Shown: positions 52,840 to 60,974 of the stretch, in pieces
How positions within the stretch are numbered: position 1 is the stretch's first letter
Layout of the letters: each line of letters begins with the position of its first letter
Assembly (NCBI RefSeq): GCF_003339865.1
Contig: NZ_QPKV01000001.1
Coordinates: 220,574-284,573 of the forward strand
Direction: 5' to 3'
Source of the DNA: Pedobacter chinensis
Lineage (GTDB): Bacteria; Bacteroidota; Bacteroidia; Sphingobacteriales; Sphingobacteriaceae
DNA: 64,000 nt
The notes under the pieces: generated by a model
Databases searched by the model: none
Told to the model about the DNA's origin: nothing
Seen by the model: the letters and a program-made list of their open reading frames with translations, nothing else
Program-made: the position numbers and the translations under genes

Positions 52840-53862
52840 TTAAAATAACTTTCCTGTTTGTCCTGGAAAATTTTTGTTTAGGTGCTTATAAGCAGCTTCG
52901 GTGACTTCACGTCCACGAGACGTACGCATGATGTACCCTTCCTGAATCAGGAAAGGTTCATAAACCTCTTCAATTGTACCTTCATCTTCTCCTACAGCAG
53001 TTGCAATGGTTTTTAAACCAACCGGGCCACCTTTAAATTTATCGATGATTGTCATTAAGATCTTATTGTCCATCTCATCCAATCCATGTTCATCAACATT
53101 TAATGCATTAAGTGCATAATTTGCAATTTCAGGATCAATATTTCCAGTGCCCTTAATTTGGGCAAAATCTCTGGTTCTGCGCAATAGCGCATTTGCAATA
53201 CGCGGTGTACCGCGGCTTCGCCGGGCAATTTCATAAGCCCCTTCATCACTAATTGGTGTATTGAGGATATCTGATGATCTTAAAACTATCGTAGTTAAAA
53301 GTTTAGCATCGTAATAAGCAAGACGACAATTGATGCCGAACCGGGCACGTAAAGGAGCAGTTAATAGGCCTGAACGCGTTGTTGCGCCAACAAGTGTAAA
53401 AGGATTAAGTGATATTTGTACAGAACGGGCATTTGGTCCTGTTTCCAGCATGATATCAATCTTGAAATCTTCCATGGCAGAATATAAATATTCTTCAACC
53501 AATGGAGATAAGCGATGAATTTCATCAATAAAAAGAATGTCGCCAGTATCTAAACCAGTTAATAAGCCAGCTAAATCGCCTGGTTTATCCAGTACAGGGC
53601 CAGAAGTTACTTTGATTCCGGCACCCATTTCATTGGCGATAATGTAAGAAAGCGTAGTTTTTCCCAATCCGGGAGGGCCGTGTAAAAGAACATGATCTAA
53701 TGCTTCTCCACGAAGTTTAGCCGCCTGAACAAAAATCTTCAGGTTTTCCATCACTTTTTCCTGCCCGGTAAAATCTTCAAAAGCCTGAGGCCTCAAAACT
53801 CTTTCAATATCTCTATCGGTTGGCGTTAAGTGGCTGGAATCTGGATCAAGATTTTCATTCAT
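52840..53862 (-). CDS. ruvB: Holliday junction branch-migration helicase RuvB
   Basis: AAA+ ring motor that drives branch migration with RuvA. 340 residues: '[15 protein letters not shown]' (about 25-39), Walker A '[13 protein letters not shown]', Walker B '[10 protein letters not shown]', '[19 protein letters not shown]' (sensor and Arg finger region), and a winged-helix C-terminus with '[20 protein letters not shown]'. Complete. A TATATTTG box lies four bases before the ATG, implying a leaderless message. Confidence 0.97.
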   Translation of the reverse strand: MNENLDPDSSHLTPTDRDIERVLRPQAFEDFTGQEKVMENLKIFVQAAKLRGEALDHVLLHGPPGLGKTTLSYIIANEMGAGIKVTSGPVLDKPGDLAGLLTGLDTGDILFIDEIHRLSPLVEEYLYSAMEDFKIDIMLETGPNARSVQISLNPFTLVGATTRSGLLTAPLRARFGINCRLAYYDAKLLTTIVLRSSDILNTPISDEGAYEIARRSRGTPRIANALLRRTRDFAQIKGTGNIDPEIANYALNALNVDEHGLDEMDNKILMTIIDKFKGGPVGLKTIATAVGEDEGTIEEVYEPFLIQEGYIMRTSRGREVTEAAYKHLNKNFPGQTGKLF

Positions 53863-53866
53863 ACAG

Positions 53867-53874
53867 CAAATATA
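53867..53874 (-). promoter_or_regulatory. -7 promoter box of ruvB
   Basis: TATATTTG on the minus strand, exact TAnnTTTG, four bases before the start codon. A start site at the usual distance would fall at or beside the ATG. Confidence 0.55.
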
Positions 53875-53893
53875 AAATTAAATGCTAAAAAAA

Positions 53894-54790
53894 TTAGGAT
53901 TTTTTAAATTTATCTGATACTACCAATTCTTTCGTTCCTGCGGTATACTTATAAAAACCTTCTCCTGTTTTTACTCCTTTTTTACCGGCAGTAACCATAT
54001 TAACCAATAACGGGCAAGGTGCATATTTCGGATTTCCGAAGCCATCATGAAGTACTTTTAAAATGGCCAGGCAAACATCTAATCCAATAAAATCTGCCAG
54101 TTGCAATGGCCCCATTGGATGAGCCATACCTAATTTCATTACGGTATCAATTTCATAAACACCCGCAACGTTCTCGTATAAAGCATATATGGCTTCATTA
54201 ATCATGGGCATTAAAATTCTGTTCGCCACAAAACCAGGATAGTCATTTACTTCAACAGGTGTTTTCTCCAGGTTTTGTGAAAGTGCCATTACCGCTTTTG
54301 TGGTTTCATCACTTGTTTGATAAGCCCGGATGACCTCAACTAATTTCATTACCGGAACCGGATTCATGAAATGCATTCCAATAACTTTTTCTCCACGATG
54401 AGTTACCGATGCTATTTGTGTAATCGAAATAGAAGAAGTATTTGATGCTAATATGGTATGTTCCGGAGCTAATTCGTCCAGTTCTTTAAAAATCTTAAGT
54501 TTTAAGTCGATGTTTTCCGTTGCTGCCTCAACAACCAAATCAGCATTTTGAACACCTTCCTTAATGGAAGTATACGTTGTGATATTGGTAAGTGTGGCTG
54601 ATTTTTGATCTTCAGTTAAGGTTCCTTTTGCGATCTGTCTGTCCAGGTTTTTCGTAATTGTTTGTATGGCTTGATCTAAAGCAGTTTGATTGATATCTAT
54701 TAAATTTACCTTGTAATCAAATTGGGCAAATACGTGAGCGATACCATTTCCCATTGTTCCTGACCCAATAACTGAAATATTTTTTATCAT
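53894..54790 (-). CDS. 3-hydroxyacyl-CoA dehydrogenase (3-hydroxybutyryl-CoA dehydrogenase-like)
   Basis: 298 residues. NAD-binding 'ISVIGSGTMGNGIAHVFAQF' at 5-24, 'NTSSISI' and 'GMHFMNPVPVMKLVEV' (catalytic His about 142), 'NDYPGFVANRILMPMINEAI' (about 184-203), and 'GPLQLADFIGLDVCL' in the C-terminal dimer domain. Oxidises 3-hydroxyacyl-CoA in fatty-acid or butanoate metabolism. It stands between pdxH and ruvB on the minus strand without other beta-oxidation genes. Confidence 0.94.
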   Translation of the reverse strand: MIKNISVIGSGTMGNGIAHVFAQFDYKVNLIDINQTALDQAIQTITKNLDRQIAKGTLTEDQKSATLTNITTYTSIKEGVQNADLVVEAATENIDLKLKIFKELDELAPEHTILASNTSSISITQIASVTHRGEKVIGMHFMNPVPVMKLVEVIRAYQTSDETTKAVMALSQNLEKTPVEVNDYPGFVANRILMPMINEAIYALYENVAGVYEIDTVMKLGMAHPMGPLQLADFIGLDVCLAILKVLHDGFGNPKYAPCPLLVNMVTAGKKGVKTGEGFYKYTAGTKELVVSDKFKKS

Positions 54791-54859
54791 TTATAATACT
54801 ATTTTTTAATGAACAACAACAAGTTTATACAATATAACCGATGTGGATTTTAACCTTTA

Positions 54860-55510
54860 TTAAGGAGCCAATCTTGTTTTAACCCAGGTTCCTTTTGCAA
54901 GTTCAAAGTTTATCCGATCATGTAACCTGTTGCTCCGGCCTTGCCAAAACTCGATACGGGTTGGCTTAACAACATAACCACCCCAATGTGCAGGTTTTAA
55001 AATAGTTTTATGCTCACTTTTCGATTTTAGTTCTTCAAATTTTTCTTCTAAAAACTGTCTGTTTGGAATTATCTGGCTTTGTGGTGATGCAATTGCCCCA
55101 ATCTGGCTGTCAACTGGTCGTGTGTTGAAGTATTCTTCAGAGGTTTCCTTATTCAGTTTTTCTACAATACCTTCAATTCTTACCTGGCGTTCCAACTCGG
55201 GCCAAAAGAACACTAATGCTGCATATGGATTTCGTTTTAACTCTTTTCCTTTTGCACTAAGATAATTTGTGAAAAATTTAAAGCCTTCCTCATCAACTCC
55301 TTTTAACAACACAATACGGGCATCAGGTTTGCCAGCTTTATTGGCTGTAGCCAGAGTCATCACATTAGGCTCATAAATTTGTGCCTTCAGGGCATGTTCA
55401 AACCATTTTTTAAATTGAACAACAGGATTATCATCTACGTCAGTTTCATCTAACGTTGCGCTTTTGTAATCTTGGCGCAGGTTTTGTAGAAATTCATTTG
55501 TAACTTGCAT
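54860..55510 (-). CDS. pdxH: Pyridoxamine 5'-phosphate oxidase
   Basis: FMN-dependent oxidation of pyridoxamine/pyridoxine phosphate to pyridoxal phosphate. 216 residues with 'NVMTLATANKAGKPDARIVL' (about 45-64), 'FFTNYLSAKGKELKRNPYAA', 'RQVRIEGIVEKL', 'YFNTRPVDSQIGAIASPQSQ' and a C-terminus 'PTRIEFWQGRSNRLHDRINF', all characteristic. TAAGTTTG lies four bases before the ATG. Confidence 0.96.
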   Translation of the reverse strand: MQVTNEFLQNLRQDYKSATLDETDVDDNPVVQFKKWFEHALKAQIYEPNVMTLATANKAGKPDARIVLLKGVDEEGFKFFTNYLSAKGKELKRNPYAALVFFWPELERQVRIEGIVEKLNKETSEEYFNTRPVDSQIGAIASPQSQIIPNRQFLEEKFEELKSKSEHKTILKPAHWGGYVVKPTRIEFWQGRSNRLHDRINFELAKGTWVKTRLAP

Positions 55511-55514
55511 AGAG

Positions 55515-55522
55515 CAAACTTA
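55515..55522 (-). promoter_or_regulatory. -7 promoter box of pdxH
   Basis: TAAGTTTG on the minus strand, exact TAnnTTTG, four bases before the start codon; predicts a leaderless transcript. Confidence 0.5.
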
Positions 55523-55557
55523 ACGCATCTTTTAATGGCTTACAAATAAATATCATC

Positions 55558-56121
55558 ATGCTTAATTCTATTAAACCCAAAACCGGAAGATTACTTGTTT
55601 CTGAGCCTTTCATGGCCGATCCAAATTTTAAAAGATCTGTTGTTTTATTAACGGAGCATGGCGAAGAGGGAACAGTTGGTTATATTCTAAATCAAGCAGG
55701 GAACCTTCTTTTAAAGGATGTAATTCAGGATTTATGGGAGGCAAACAACTTGATTTATTTCGGAGGACCAGTGGCCGCGGATACGCTGCACTTTATCCAC
55801 CGTTGCTATGATAAGTTACAAAGCGGGGAGCCAATTGGTAATGATTTATATTGGGGAGGCAATTTCGAAACGCTAAGAATCTTAATCAATACGAATGCAA
55901 TAAGAGAAGATGAAGTTAAATTTTTTATGGGCTATTCTGGTTGGGATCATGGACAGCTTGACCGGGAGATCGATCAAAATGCCTGGATGGTTAGTGATAT
56001 TTTTAATCCTGACTTAATTTTTAATAATGATGATGAACAACTTTGGAGAGATGTTGTGGTAAACCTGGGACCAAAATATGCTCATGTGAGCAATTTCCCA
56101 ATAGACCCAAGTTTGAATTAA
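55558..56121 (+). CDS. YqgE/AlgH family protein
   Basis: 187 residues of the UPF0301 (YqgE/AlgH) family. N-terminal 'GRLLVSEPFMADPNFKRSVV' with 'LLTEHGEEGTVGYILNQ', then 'LIYFGGPVA' and 'FFMGYSGWDHGQLDREID'. Fold known from structures, function unsettled; AlgH was named as an alginate regulator. Divergent from pdxH with a 47-base gap. Confidence 0.92.
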   Translation: MLNSIKPKTGRLLVSEPFMADPNFKRSVVLLTEHGEEGTVGYILNQAGNLLLKDVIQDLWEANNLIYFGGPVAADTLHFIHRCYDKLQSGEPIGNDLYWGGNFETLRILINTNAIREDEVKFFMGYSGWDHGQLDREIDQNAWMVSDIFNPDLIFNNDDEQLWRDVVVNLGPKYAHVSNFPIDPSLN

Positions 56122-56172
56122 TCAGTTTTGGTTGGTGATGTTTAGTTAAAATTAAACTGATTAACTTTACTG

Positions 56173-56520
56173 TTATGATAGTTCTTTAATAATCAGAATA
56201 ATTTGTTCTTTAAGTTCAGGGATATCAGTAATAATAACATCCCAAACAATATCATAATCAATTCCAAAATAGTGATGGATAATTTTATTTCTCAAGTCAG
56301 ACATTTCTCTCCAAGAAACAAAGGGATATGTGATTTTTAATTCGGGATTTATTTTTGAGCTTGCTTCTCCGATTATTTCTAAACTTCGACAAATGGCTTT
56401 TGATAAGCGTTCGTTACTGATAAAATCATCATAAGTATTTTGCCTACTTTCTCTGATTAGATATTCGCACTCGTTTAAAATATGCCTTAAAAATTCAACT
56501 TGAGAAAGGAACATATTCAA
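56173..56520 (-). CDS. HepT-like ribonuclease toxin (DUF86)
   Basis: 115-residue HEPN-fold protein. 'MSDLRNKIIHHYF' holds the RX4HXY catalytic motif of HepT toxins (R-NKII-H-H-Y). 'SLEIIGEASSKI' is the typical central helix. The gene overlaps the 3' end of the MntA-like gene by 26 bases; a start two codons later (56514) is possible. The antitoxin gene comes first, as in known MntA-HepT pairs, where the antitoxin adenylylates the toxin. Confidence 0.9.
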   Translation of the reverse strand: MNMFLSQVEFLRHILNECEYLIRESRQNTYDDFISNERLSKAICRSLEIIGEASSKINPELKITYPFVSWREMSDLRNKIIHHYFGIDYDIVWDVIITDIPELKEQIILIIKELS

Positions 56521-56809
56521 CCGAATTTAAAATATGTGGACCTATATATGGACTAAGCGATTGTTTTGTAACCAAATCTACTTTTCTATTAAACAAATGC
56601 TCTAAAAAATAATTTAATGACATAAAATTTTTAAAGGTTTTATACTCTTTTTTTATATCAACAAGCAAATCTATATCGCTGCCATTATTTGCATCATCTT
56701 TTAAAAACGAACCAAAGAGGCCAATTTCTTGTACGCCAAAACTTAAAAGAAATTGTTTGTTAGACTTAAGCTGGCTTATAATTTCATTTTTAGTGATAAG
56801 TTTTTCCAT
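56495..56809 (-). CDS. MntA-like nucleotidyltransferase antitoxin
   Basis: 104-residue minimal nucleotidyltransferase. 'IGLFGSFLKDDANNGSDIDL' carries the GSX10DXD motif of this fold. In MntA-HepT systems it transfers AMP to a Tyr in the toxin's RX4HXY motif. It starts 21 bases after purE on the same strand, so it is probably read through from the purine operon. Confidence 0.9.
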   Translation of the reverse strand: MEKLITKNEIISQLKSNKQFLLSFGVQEIGLFGSFLKDDANNGSDIDLLVDIKKEYKTFKNFMSLNYFLEHLFNRKVDLVTKQSLSPYIGPHILNSVEYVPFSS

Positions 56810-56830
56810 GTTTAAAAATAGTTAATTAAA

Positions 56831-57355
56831 TTAACTTTCTATCTCAACTGCACTTTCCTCAACTTTTCTTCTCAACTCATCTTTGTAAGCTTGCATTTTT
56901 ACGGTTAGAGATTCATCGGCAGTAGCCAAAATCTGAGCAGCCAGTAAACCTGCATTTTTAGCAGCATTTAAGGCTACTGTTGCAACAGGAATACCATTTG
57001 GCATTTGTAAAATGGATAGAATACTGTCCCAGCCATCAATCGAGTTTGATGATTTAACCGGAACGCCAATAACAGGTAACGTTGTGATTGAAGCTACCAT
57101 TCCTGGTAAGTGAGCGGCGCCACCAGCACCTGCAATAATTACTTTTAAGCCTCTGCTTTGAGCTTCTTTAGCATAATTAAACATGCGTTCTGGCGTTCGG
57201 TGCGCTGAAACCACAGTGATTTCATAATTGATTCCAAATTCTTTTAATACGTCAGCAGCATCTTGCATTACAGGTAAATCTGACTTGCTACCCATGATTA
57301 TTCCTACAACTACCCCTAAATCCCCTAAAGGGGACTTTGAATTTCCAGCGTTCAT
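56831..57355 (-). CDS. purE: N5-carboxyaminoimidazole ribonucleotide mutase
   Basis: Purine synthesis: rearranges N5-CAIR made by PurK to CAIR. 174 residues. '[20 protein letters not shown]', '[10 protein letters not shown]' and '[13 protein letters not shown]' are the active-site motifs. The first 17 residues ('[17 protein letters not shown]') are not part of the enzyme fold; residues about 6-15 are translated from a dispersed palindromic repeat. Translation could instead start at one of the GTG codons of 'VVV', just before the first strand. Downstream of purK with an 89-base gap. Confidence 0.95.
   Translation of the reverse strand: MNAGNSKSPLGDLGVVVGIIMGSKSDLPVMQDAADVLKEFGINYEITVVSAHRTPERMFNYAKEAQSRGLKVIIAGAGGAAHLPGMVASITTLPVIGVPVKSSNSIDGWDSILSILQMPNGIPVATVALNAAKNAGLLAAQILATADESLTVKMQAYKDELRRKVEESAVEIES
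57311..57336. repeat. CCCCTAAAGGGG palindromic repeat at the start of purE
   Basis: ACCCCTAAATCCCCTAAAGG followed by GGACTT holds the palindrome TCCCCTAAAGGGGA (57321-57334). On the minus strand it encodes 'SPLGDLG'. Other copies are at 57421-57438 (opposite orientation) and 14831-14853 (degenerate). Confidence 0.75.
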
Positions 57356-57420
57356 ATATCGTTTAGTCTTTTATTTAAAAATTGTTTTTAAGCTTTGCTA
57401 CATCCACCTTGCCTGTAGTT

Positions 57421-57438
57421 CCTCCTTTAGGGGCCTAG
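57421..57438. repeat. Second copy of the CCCCTAAAGGGG-type repeat, purK-purE gap
   Basis: CCTTTAGGGGCCTAGGGG, the same wording as the purE copy in the opposite orientation, with changes. The two copies flank the 89-base gap. Confidence 0.6.
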
Positions 57439-57444
57439 GGGGTA

Positions 57445-58584
57445 TTATGCAATTACTTTCAATGTTTTTTGTACGTATCTGGCCTTTTCAATTGCCTTTT
57501 CTCTGTCGATATCAACAATAGTTACATGCCCCATCTTGCGAAAAGGTTTAGTATACTTCTTTCCATATAGGTGGACAAATACACCATCAATAGCCAGTAT
57601 TTTTTCTAGATTTTCATATTTGGCAACCCCTTCCGATCCTTTTTCGCCAAGCAAATTAATCATGATGGCATTGGTAATGCTGGTGGTATCGCCTAATGGT
57701 AAATTGTAAATGGAGCGTAAATGTTGCTCAAACTGCGAAACGTAATTGCCCTCAATGGTTTGGTGTCCGCTATTGTGTGGGCGGGGAGCAACCTCGTTTA
57801 CCAGCAATTCACCATCCTTGCAAATAAACATTTCAACTGCTAAAATACCGGTAATGTTCATCGCTGAAGCGATGTTTTTGGCAATGTTTTCTGCTTTCTG
57901 CTGCAGGCTTTCGGCAAACGTTGATGGCGAAATCAAGAATTCAACAAGATTTGCTTCAGGGTTAAATTCCATCTCAACCATTGGAAAAGTTTTCATATCG
58001 CCGTTTGAATTACGCGCTACAATCACGGCAACTTCCTTTTCAAAATCTACTAATTTTTCAATGATGCAAGGGGCGTTAAAAGCTTTGTCTAAATCAGCAG
58101 CGCTATTTATTTTCATTACACCTTTACCATCATAACCATCTTTTCGCAGCTTTAATATGTATGGAAAATGAAAGTGGCTGTTTACCATATCGTCTTTAGT
58201 GTTTACAATCTGGAAAGGAGAGGTAGGGATATCATTTTCTTTAAAAAATTGCTTCTGTACACCTTTATCCTGAATTAAGCGAATAACTCTTGATTGAGGA
58301 AAAACCTGCTTGCCTTCTTTTTCCAGTTGTTCAAGGGCATCAATATTTACCTTTTCAATTTCAATGGTAATGATATCTGCTTTTTTTCCGAATTTATAAA
58401 CGGTATCAAAATCGGTTATTGAACCGTTTTCGAAATAATTTGCAATGTGTTTACAAGGCGCATCTGGGTCGGGGTCTAAAACTAATGAAGTAACGTTATA
58501 GTTAATTGCTTGTTGGATAAGCATTCTGCCTAATTGTCCACCACCTAAAATACCTAATTTTAATTCGCTAATCTGTTTTGCCAT
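57445..58584 (-). CDS. purK: N5-carboxyaminoimidazole ribonucleotide synthase
   Basis: ATP-grasp enzyme that carboxylates AIR to N5-CAIR. 379 residues from 'MAKQISELKLGILGGGQLGR'. Later motifs: 'YILKLRKDGYDGKGVMKI', 'PCIIEKLVDFEKEVAVIVAR', 'EVAPRPHNSGHQTIE'. A 74-residue upstream extension in frame overlaps the divergent gene and is rejected. The promoter is the palindromic divergent element at 58602-58619. purE and the HepT/MntA pair follow on the same strand. Confidence 0.96.
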   Translation of the reverse strand: MAKQISELKLGILGGGQLGRMLIQQAINYNVTSLVLDPDPDAPCKHIANYFENGSITDFDTVYKFGKKADIITIEIEKVNIDALEQLEKEGKQVFPQSRVIRLIQDKGVQKQFFKENDIPTSPFQIVNTKDDMVNSHFHFPYILKLRKDGYDGKGVMKINSAADLDKAFNAPCIIEKLVDFEKEVAVIVARNSNGDMKTFPMVEMEFNPEANLVEFLISPSTFAESLQQKAENIAKNIASAMNITGILAVEMFICKDGELLVNEVAPRPHNSGHQTIEGNYVSQFEQHLRSIYNLPLGDTTSITNAIMINLLGEKGSEGVAKYENLEKILAIDGVFVHLYGKKYTKPFRKMGHVTIVDIDREKAIEKARYVQKTLKVIA

Positions 58585-58601
58585 GCGCTTGAAAATAATG
58601 C

Positions 58602-58619
58602 TACTTTTGCACAAAAGTA
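58602..58619. promoter_or_regulatory. Palindromic back-to-back promoter between purK and the flavoprotein gene
   Basis: TACTTTTGCACAAAAGTA is a perfect 18-bp palindrome containing TACTTTTG on each strand, i.e. two TAnnTTTG boxes back to back. On the plus strand a -33 TTTG lies at 58577-58580, 21 bases upstream. The plus box is 28 bases before the flavoprotein ATG; the minus box is 27 bases before the purK ATG. The -33 element for purK is not clear. Confidence 0.6.
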
Positions 58620-58637
58620 ACCATAATAAATTTATTG

Positions 58638-59828
58638 ATGAATGCTGATGCAATAATAATTGGTGCAGGCGCTTGCGGATTAATGTGTGCTGTGCAGGCT
58701 GGCTATCTTGGAAAGAAAGTGATTGTGCTCGAAAAGAACGAAAAACCTGGAGCCAAAATTTTAATTTCTGGTGGCGGACGCTGCAATTACACCAATCAAT
58801 TTGCATCTGCTGAACAATTCATATCTGCCAATCCACATTTTGTAAAATCATCTTTTACCCAATGGACTGTTGATGACACCATTAATTTTTTTGAAACTTA
58901 CGGCATTAATGGCAAGGAAAAAACATTAGGTCAATTATTTCCTGATGAAAAGAATGCGAAAGATGTTGTTCAGGTTTTTACTTCAATTTGTGATGATTTT
59001 GGCCAGGAAATCAGGTGCAATGCCGATGTTAAAGATATTGAGATTCTCGACAATCATTTTCAGGTTACTTACGAAAAGAACGGCAAAAAGATTGTGTTAA
59101 CAGCTGAAAAGCTGGTTATTTCAACTGGCGGATTGCCCATCCCGAAAATGGGTGCTACCGATTTTGCTTTACGTTTTGCCCGAAAACATGGCTTAAAAAT
59201 AGTTGAAACGGCGCCTGCTTTAGTTCCTTTAACCATTACCGGAAAAGATGAAGAATGGTTTGCTCAGCTTTCTGGCAATTCGGTTTTCTGCGAAGTAAGT
59301 AATGATCAGATTTCTTTTGAAGAGAATATTCTATTTACACACTGGGGGTTAAGCGGACCGGCAATTTTGCAGATTTCTTCGTTTTGGAGAAGAGGCGAGG
59401 TTATTAACATCAATTTATTACCCCACCATCATATCGTTTCACTTTTAGATGAGGAGCGAAGATTAAATGGTAAAACACTTTTATCAACTTTATTAAACCG
59501 TTTTTATACTAAGAAATTTACCGAGGCTTTAGGAAAGTTTTTGCCTTTAGGGAAACCCGTGGCATCCTTAACCAATGCTGAAATTCATCTGATTGAACAA
59601 ACTATACACGAATTTAAGGTTAAACCAGCAGGTGATAAAGGTTACGATAAAGCTGAAGTAATGCGTGGTGGAATTGATACAAATGAAATTTCCTCCAAAA
59701 CTTTGGAATGCAAAAAAATCCCCAATTTGTTTTTCGGTGGCGAATGTTTAGATGTTACAGGCTGGTTGGGTGGTTATAATTTTCAGTGGGCCTGGGCAAG
59801 TGGTTTTGTAATAGCACAGAATTTGTAA
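58638..59828 (+). CDS. HI0933/YhiN-type FAD-dependent oxidoreductase
   Basis: 396-residue flavoprotein. FAD-binding 'AIIIGAGACGLMCAVQAGYL' (about 5-24), 'LEKNEKPGAKILISGGGRCN' (about 31-50), 'TGGLPIPKMGATD' and C-terminal 'GGIDTNEISSKTLECKK', 'FFGGECLDVTGWLGGYNFQW'. This family includes BaiN-type reductases; the reaction here is unknown. ATG at 58638 is used; a TTG one codon earlier exists. Divergent from purK over a shared palindromic promoter. Confidence 0.92.
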   Translation: MNADAIIIGAGACGLMCAVQAGYLGKKVIVLEKNEKPGAKILISGGGRCNYTNQFASAEQFISANPHFVKSSFTQWTVDDTINFFETYGINGKEKTLGQLFPDEKNAKDVVQVFTSICDDFGQEIRCNADVKDIEILDNHFQVTYEKNGKKIVLTAEKLVISTGGLPIPKMGATDFALRFARKHGLKIVETAPALVPLTITGKDEEWFAQLSGNSVFCEVSNDQISFEENILFTHWGLSGPAILQISSFWRRGEVININLLPHHHIVSLLDEERRLNGKTLLSTLLNRFYTKKFTEALGKFLPLGKPVASLTNAEIHLIEQTIHEFKVKPAGDKGYDKAEVMRGGIDTNEISSKTLECKKIPNLFFGGECLDVTGWLGGYNFQWAWASGFVIAQNL

Positions 59829-60018
59829 AATTCGTGGCAATCTCCTTTGGTTTTTTTTGAATTTGAGGTTGCAACAATGACGGGCGTGTAGCAGAGTGGC
59901 AATTTCCCTCTCTTTTCCATCCTTACGAGAATATTCTCCATTTTTTCATCGGTAATATTAGTGGTAATCTCCTTTTAGATTTTTGTGTTGCAGTGTGCAG
60001 CAATAACTATTTAATAAA

Positions 60019-60735
60019 CTACAAATAAACATTCGGCATAATTTCCCATGCCCAGGGTTTTTTAAACGTTTTAAAAGTTCTCAGTTGTGAAAAATACAAA
60101 ACCTCGCTGGTTTTACGATTGGCCACATCTCTTCTGTGTAAATTACCTACAGTTGTAAACAGCTCACGAGTTTTAAAATCGTAAACTCTTTCCGTCATAT
60201 CGCCGGTATTTTGATTGAAATAAAGGTTTATAGCACTGGTTAAAAACCAATCTTTATTTTCAAACTTGAAAGTATAACCCATTTCCCAACGCCATTCGGC
60301 ACCGCCTTGAAAGCGCAGATATAATTGTTGGTCTTTGATTCCGATTTGATTAAGCGGGTCGCCGAGTTTGCCTCCTTCTTTTTCTCTTAAAATAAAATCG
60401 TTGTTCTGAGTGGATAAACGATAAATTCCTGTTGCTTTATCTTTAAAATAAATCGCTAAAATCCTTGGCTTTTGTGTTTCCTCAATGATTTCAGAGTGGT
60501 TATCGCCATAAGTCCTTTTTTCATCAGTGATTTTGTTTGATTCAAAAATGATCGCCAAATCTTCAGTTCCATCACTGTTCAAATCGCCATTTGCAGTTTC
60601 AATAACCGTCCAATTAACAGGGGTAAGTTGTTCAATTGAAGCACCCTGTGGTTTTACTTTAGGAAATAAAAACGTTTTTTGAGCAAAGCTAAATTGCGCA
60701 AAGAACATCAATAAGAGGAAATAGAAAACTTTCAT
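60019..60735 (-). CDS. Secreted protein of unknown function, 238 residues
   Basis: Signal peptide 'MKVFYFLLLMFFAQFSFAQ'. 'ETANGDLNSDGTEDLAIIFE' (about 48-67) resembles a calcium-binding FG-GAP/dockerin-like loop (D-x-N-x-D-x-x-D-D). The rest is beta-rich with 'LYLRFQGGAEWRWEMGYTF' and a Trp-rich end. Probably periplasmic or surface exposed. The 190 bases to its left show only REP-like fragments. Confidence 0.75.
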   Translation of the reverse strand: MKVFYFLLLMFFAQFSFAQKTFLFPKVKPQGASIEQLTPVNWTVIETANGDLNSDGTEDLAIIFESNKITDEKRTYGDNHSEIIEETQKPRILAIYFKDKATGIYRLSTQNNDFILREKEGGKLGDPLNQIGIKDQQLYLRFQGGAEWRWEMGYTFKFENKDWFLTSAINLYFNQNTGDMTERVYDFKTRELFTTVGNLHRRDVANRKTSEVLYFSQLRTFKTFKKPWAWEIMPNVYL

Positions 60736-60810
60736 TCAGGCAGAACAGTGTTGATGTATTTATGAAACGTTTGGATTGGTGTTTTAGTTTATTGAATCAT
60801 ATCGCGGCAT

Positions 60811-60927
60811 TCGTCATGCTGATCGTAGCGAAGTAGAAAGCTGAAGTAAATTTATTTTAAAAGGTCTTGTAGCTATTTCGTGGTCAGCATCTTTCGGGCA
60901 AAATTGACCCTGAAATAAATTCAGGGT
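60811..60927. repeat. REP-like intergenic element
   Basis: CATGCTGATC near the left end pairs approximately with GGTCAGCATC at 60882-60891. A perfect hairpin ACCCTGAA/TTCAGGGT lies at 60907-60927. It resembles the other dispersed palindromes in the window. Confidence 0.5.
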
Positions 60928-60949
60928 AACGACTGTATAAAAATTCCCT

Positions 60950-60957
60950 TACTTTTG
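60950..60957 (+). promoter_or_regulatory. -7 promoter box of the radical SAM gene
   Basis: TACTTTTG, exact TAnnTTTG, 17 bases before the TTG start at 60975. Confidence 0.5.
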
Positions 60958-60974
60958 CAGAAAAACAATTCCTT

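Noticed and set aside
58585..58806. 74-residue N-terminal extension of PurK
   Set aside because: It overlaps the divergent flavoprotein gene and its promoter, and PurK homologues begin at the Met used here.
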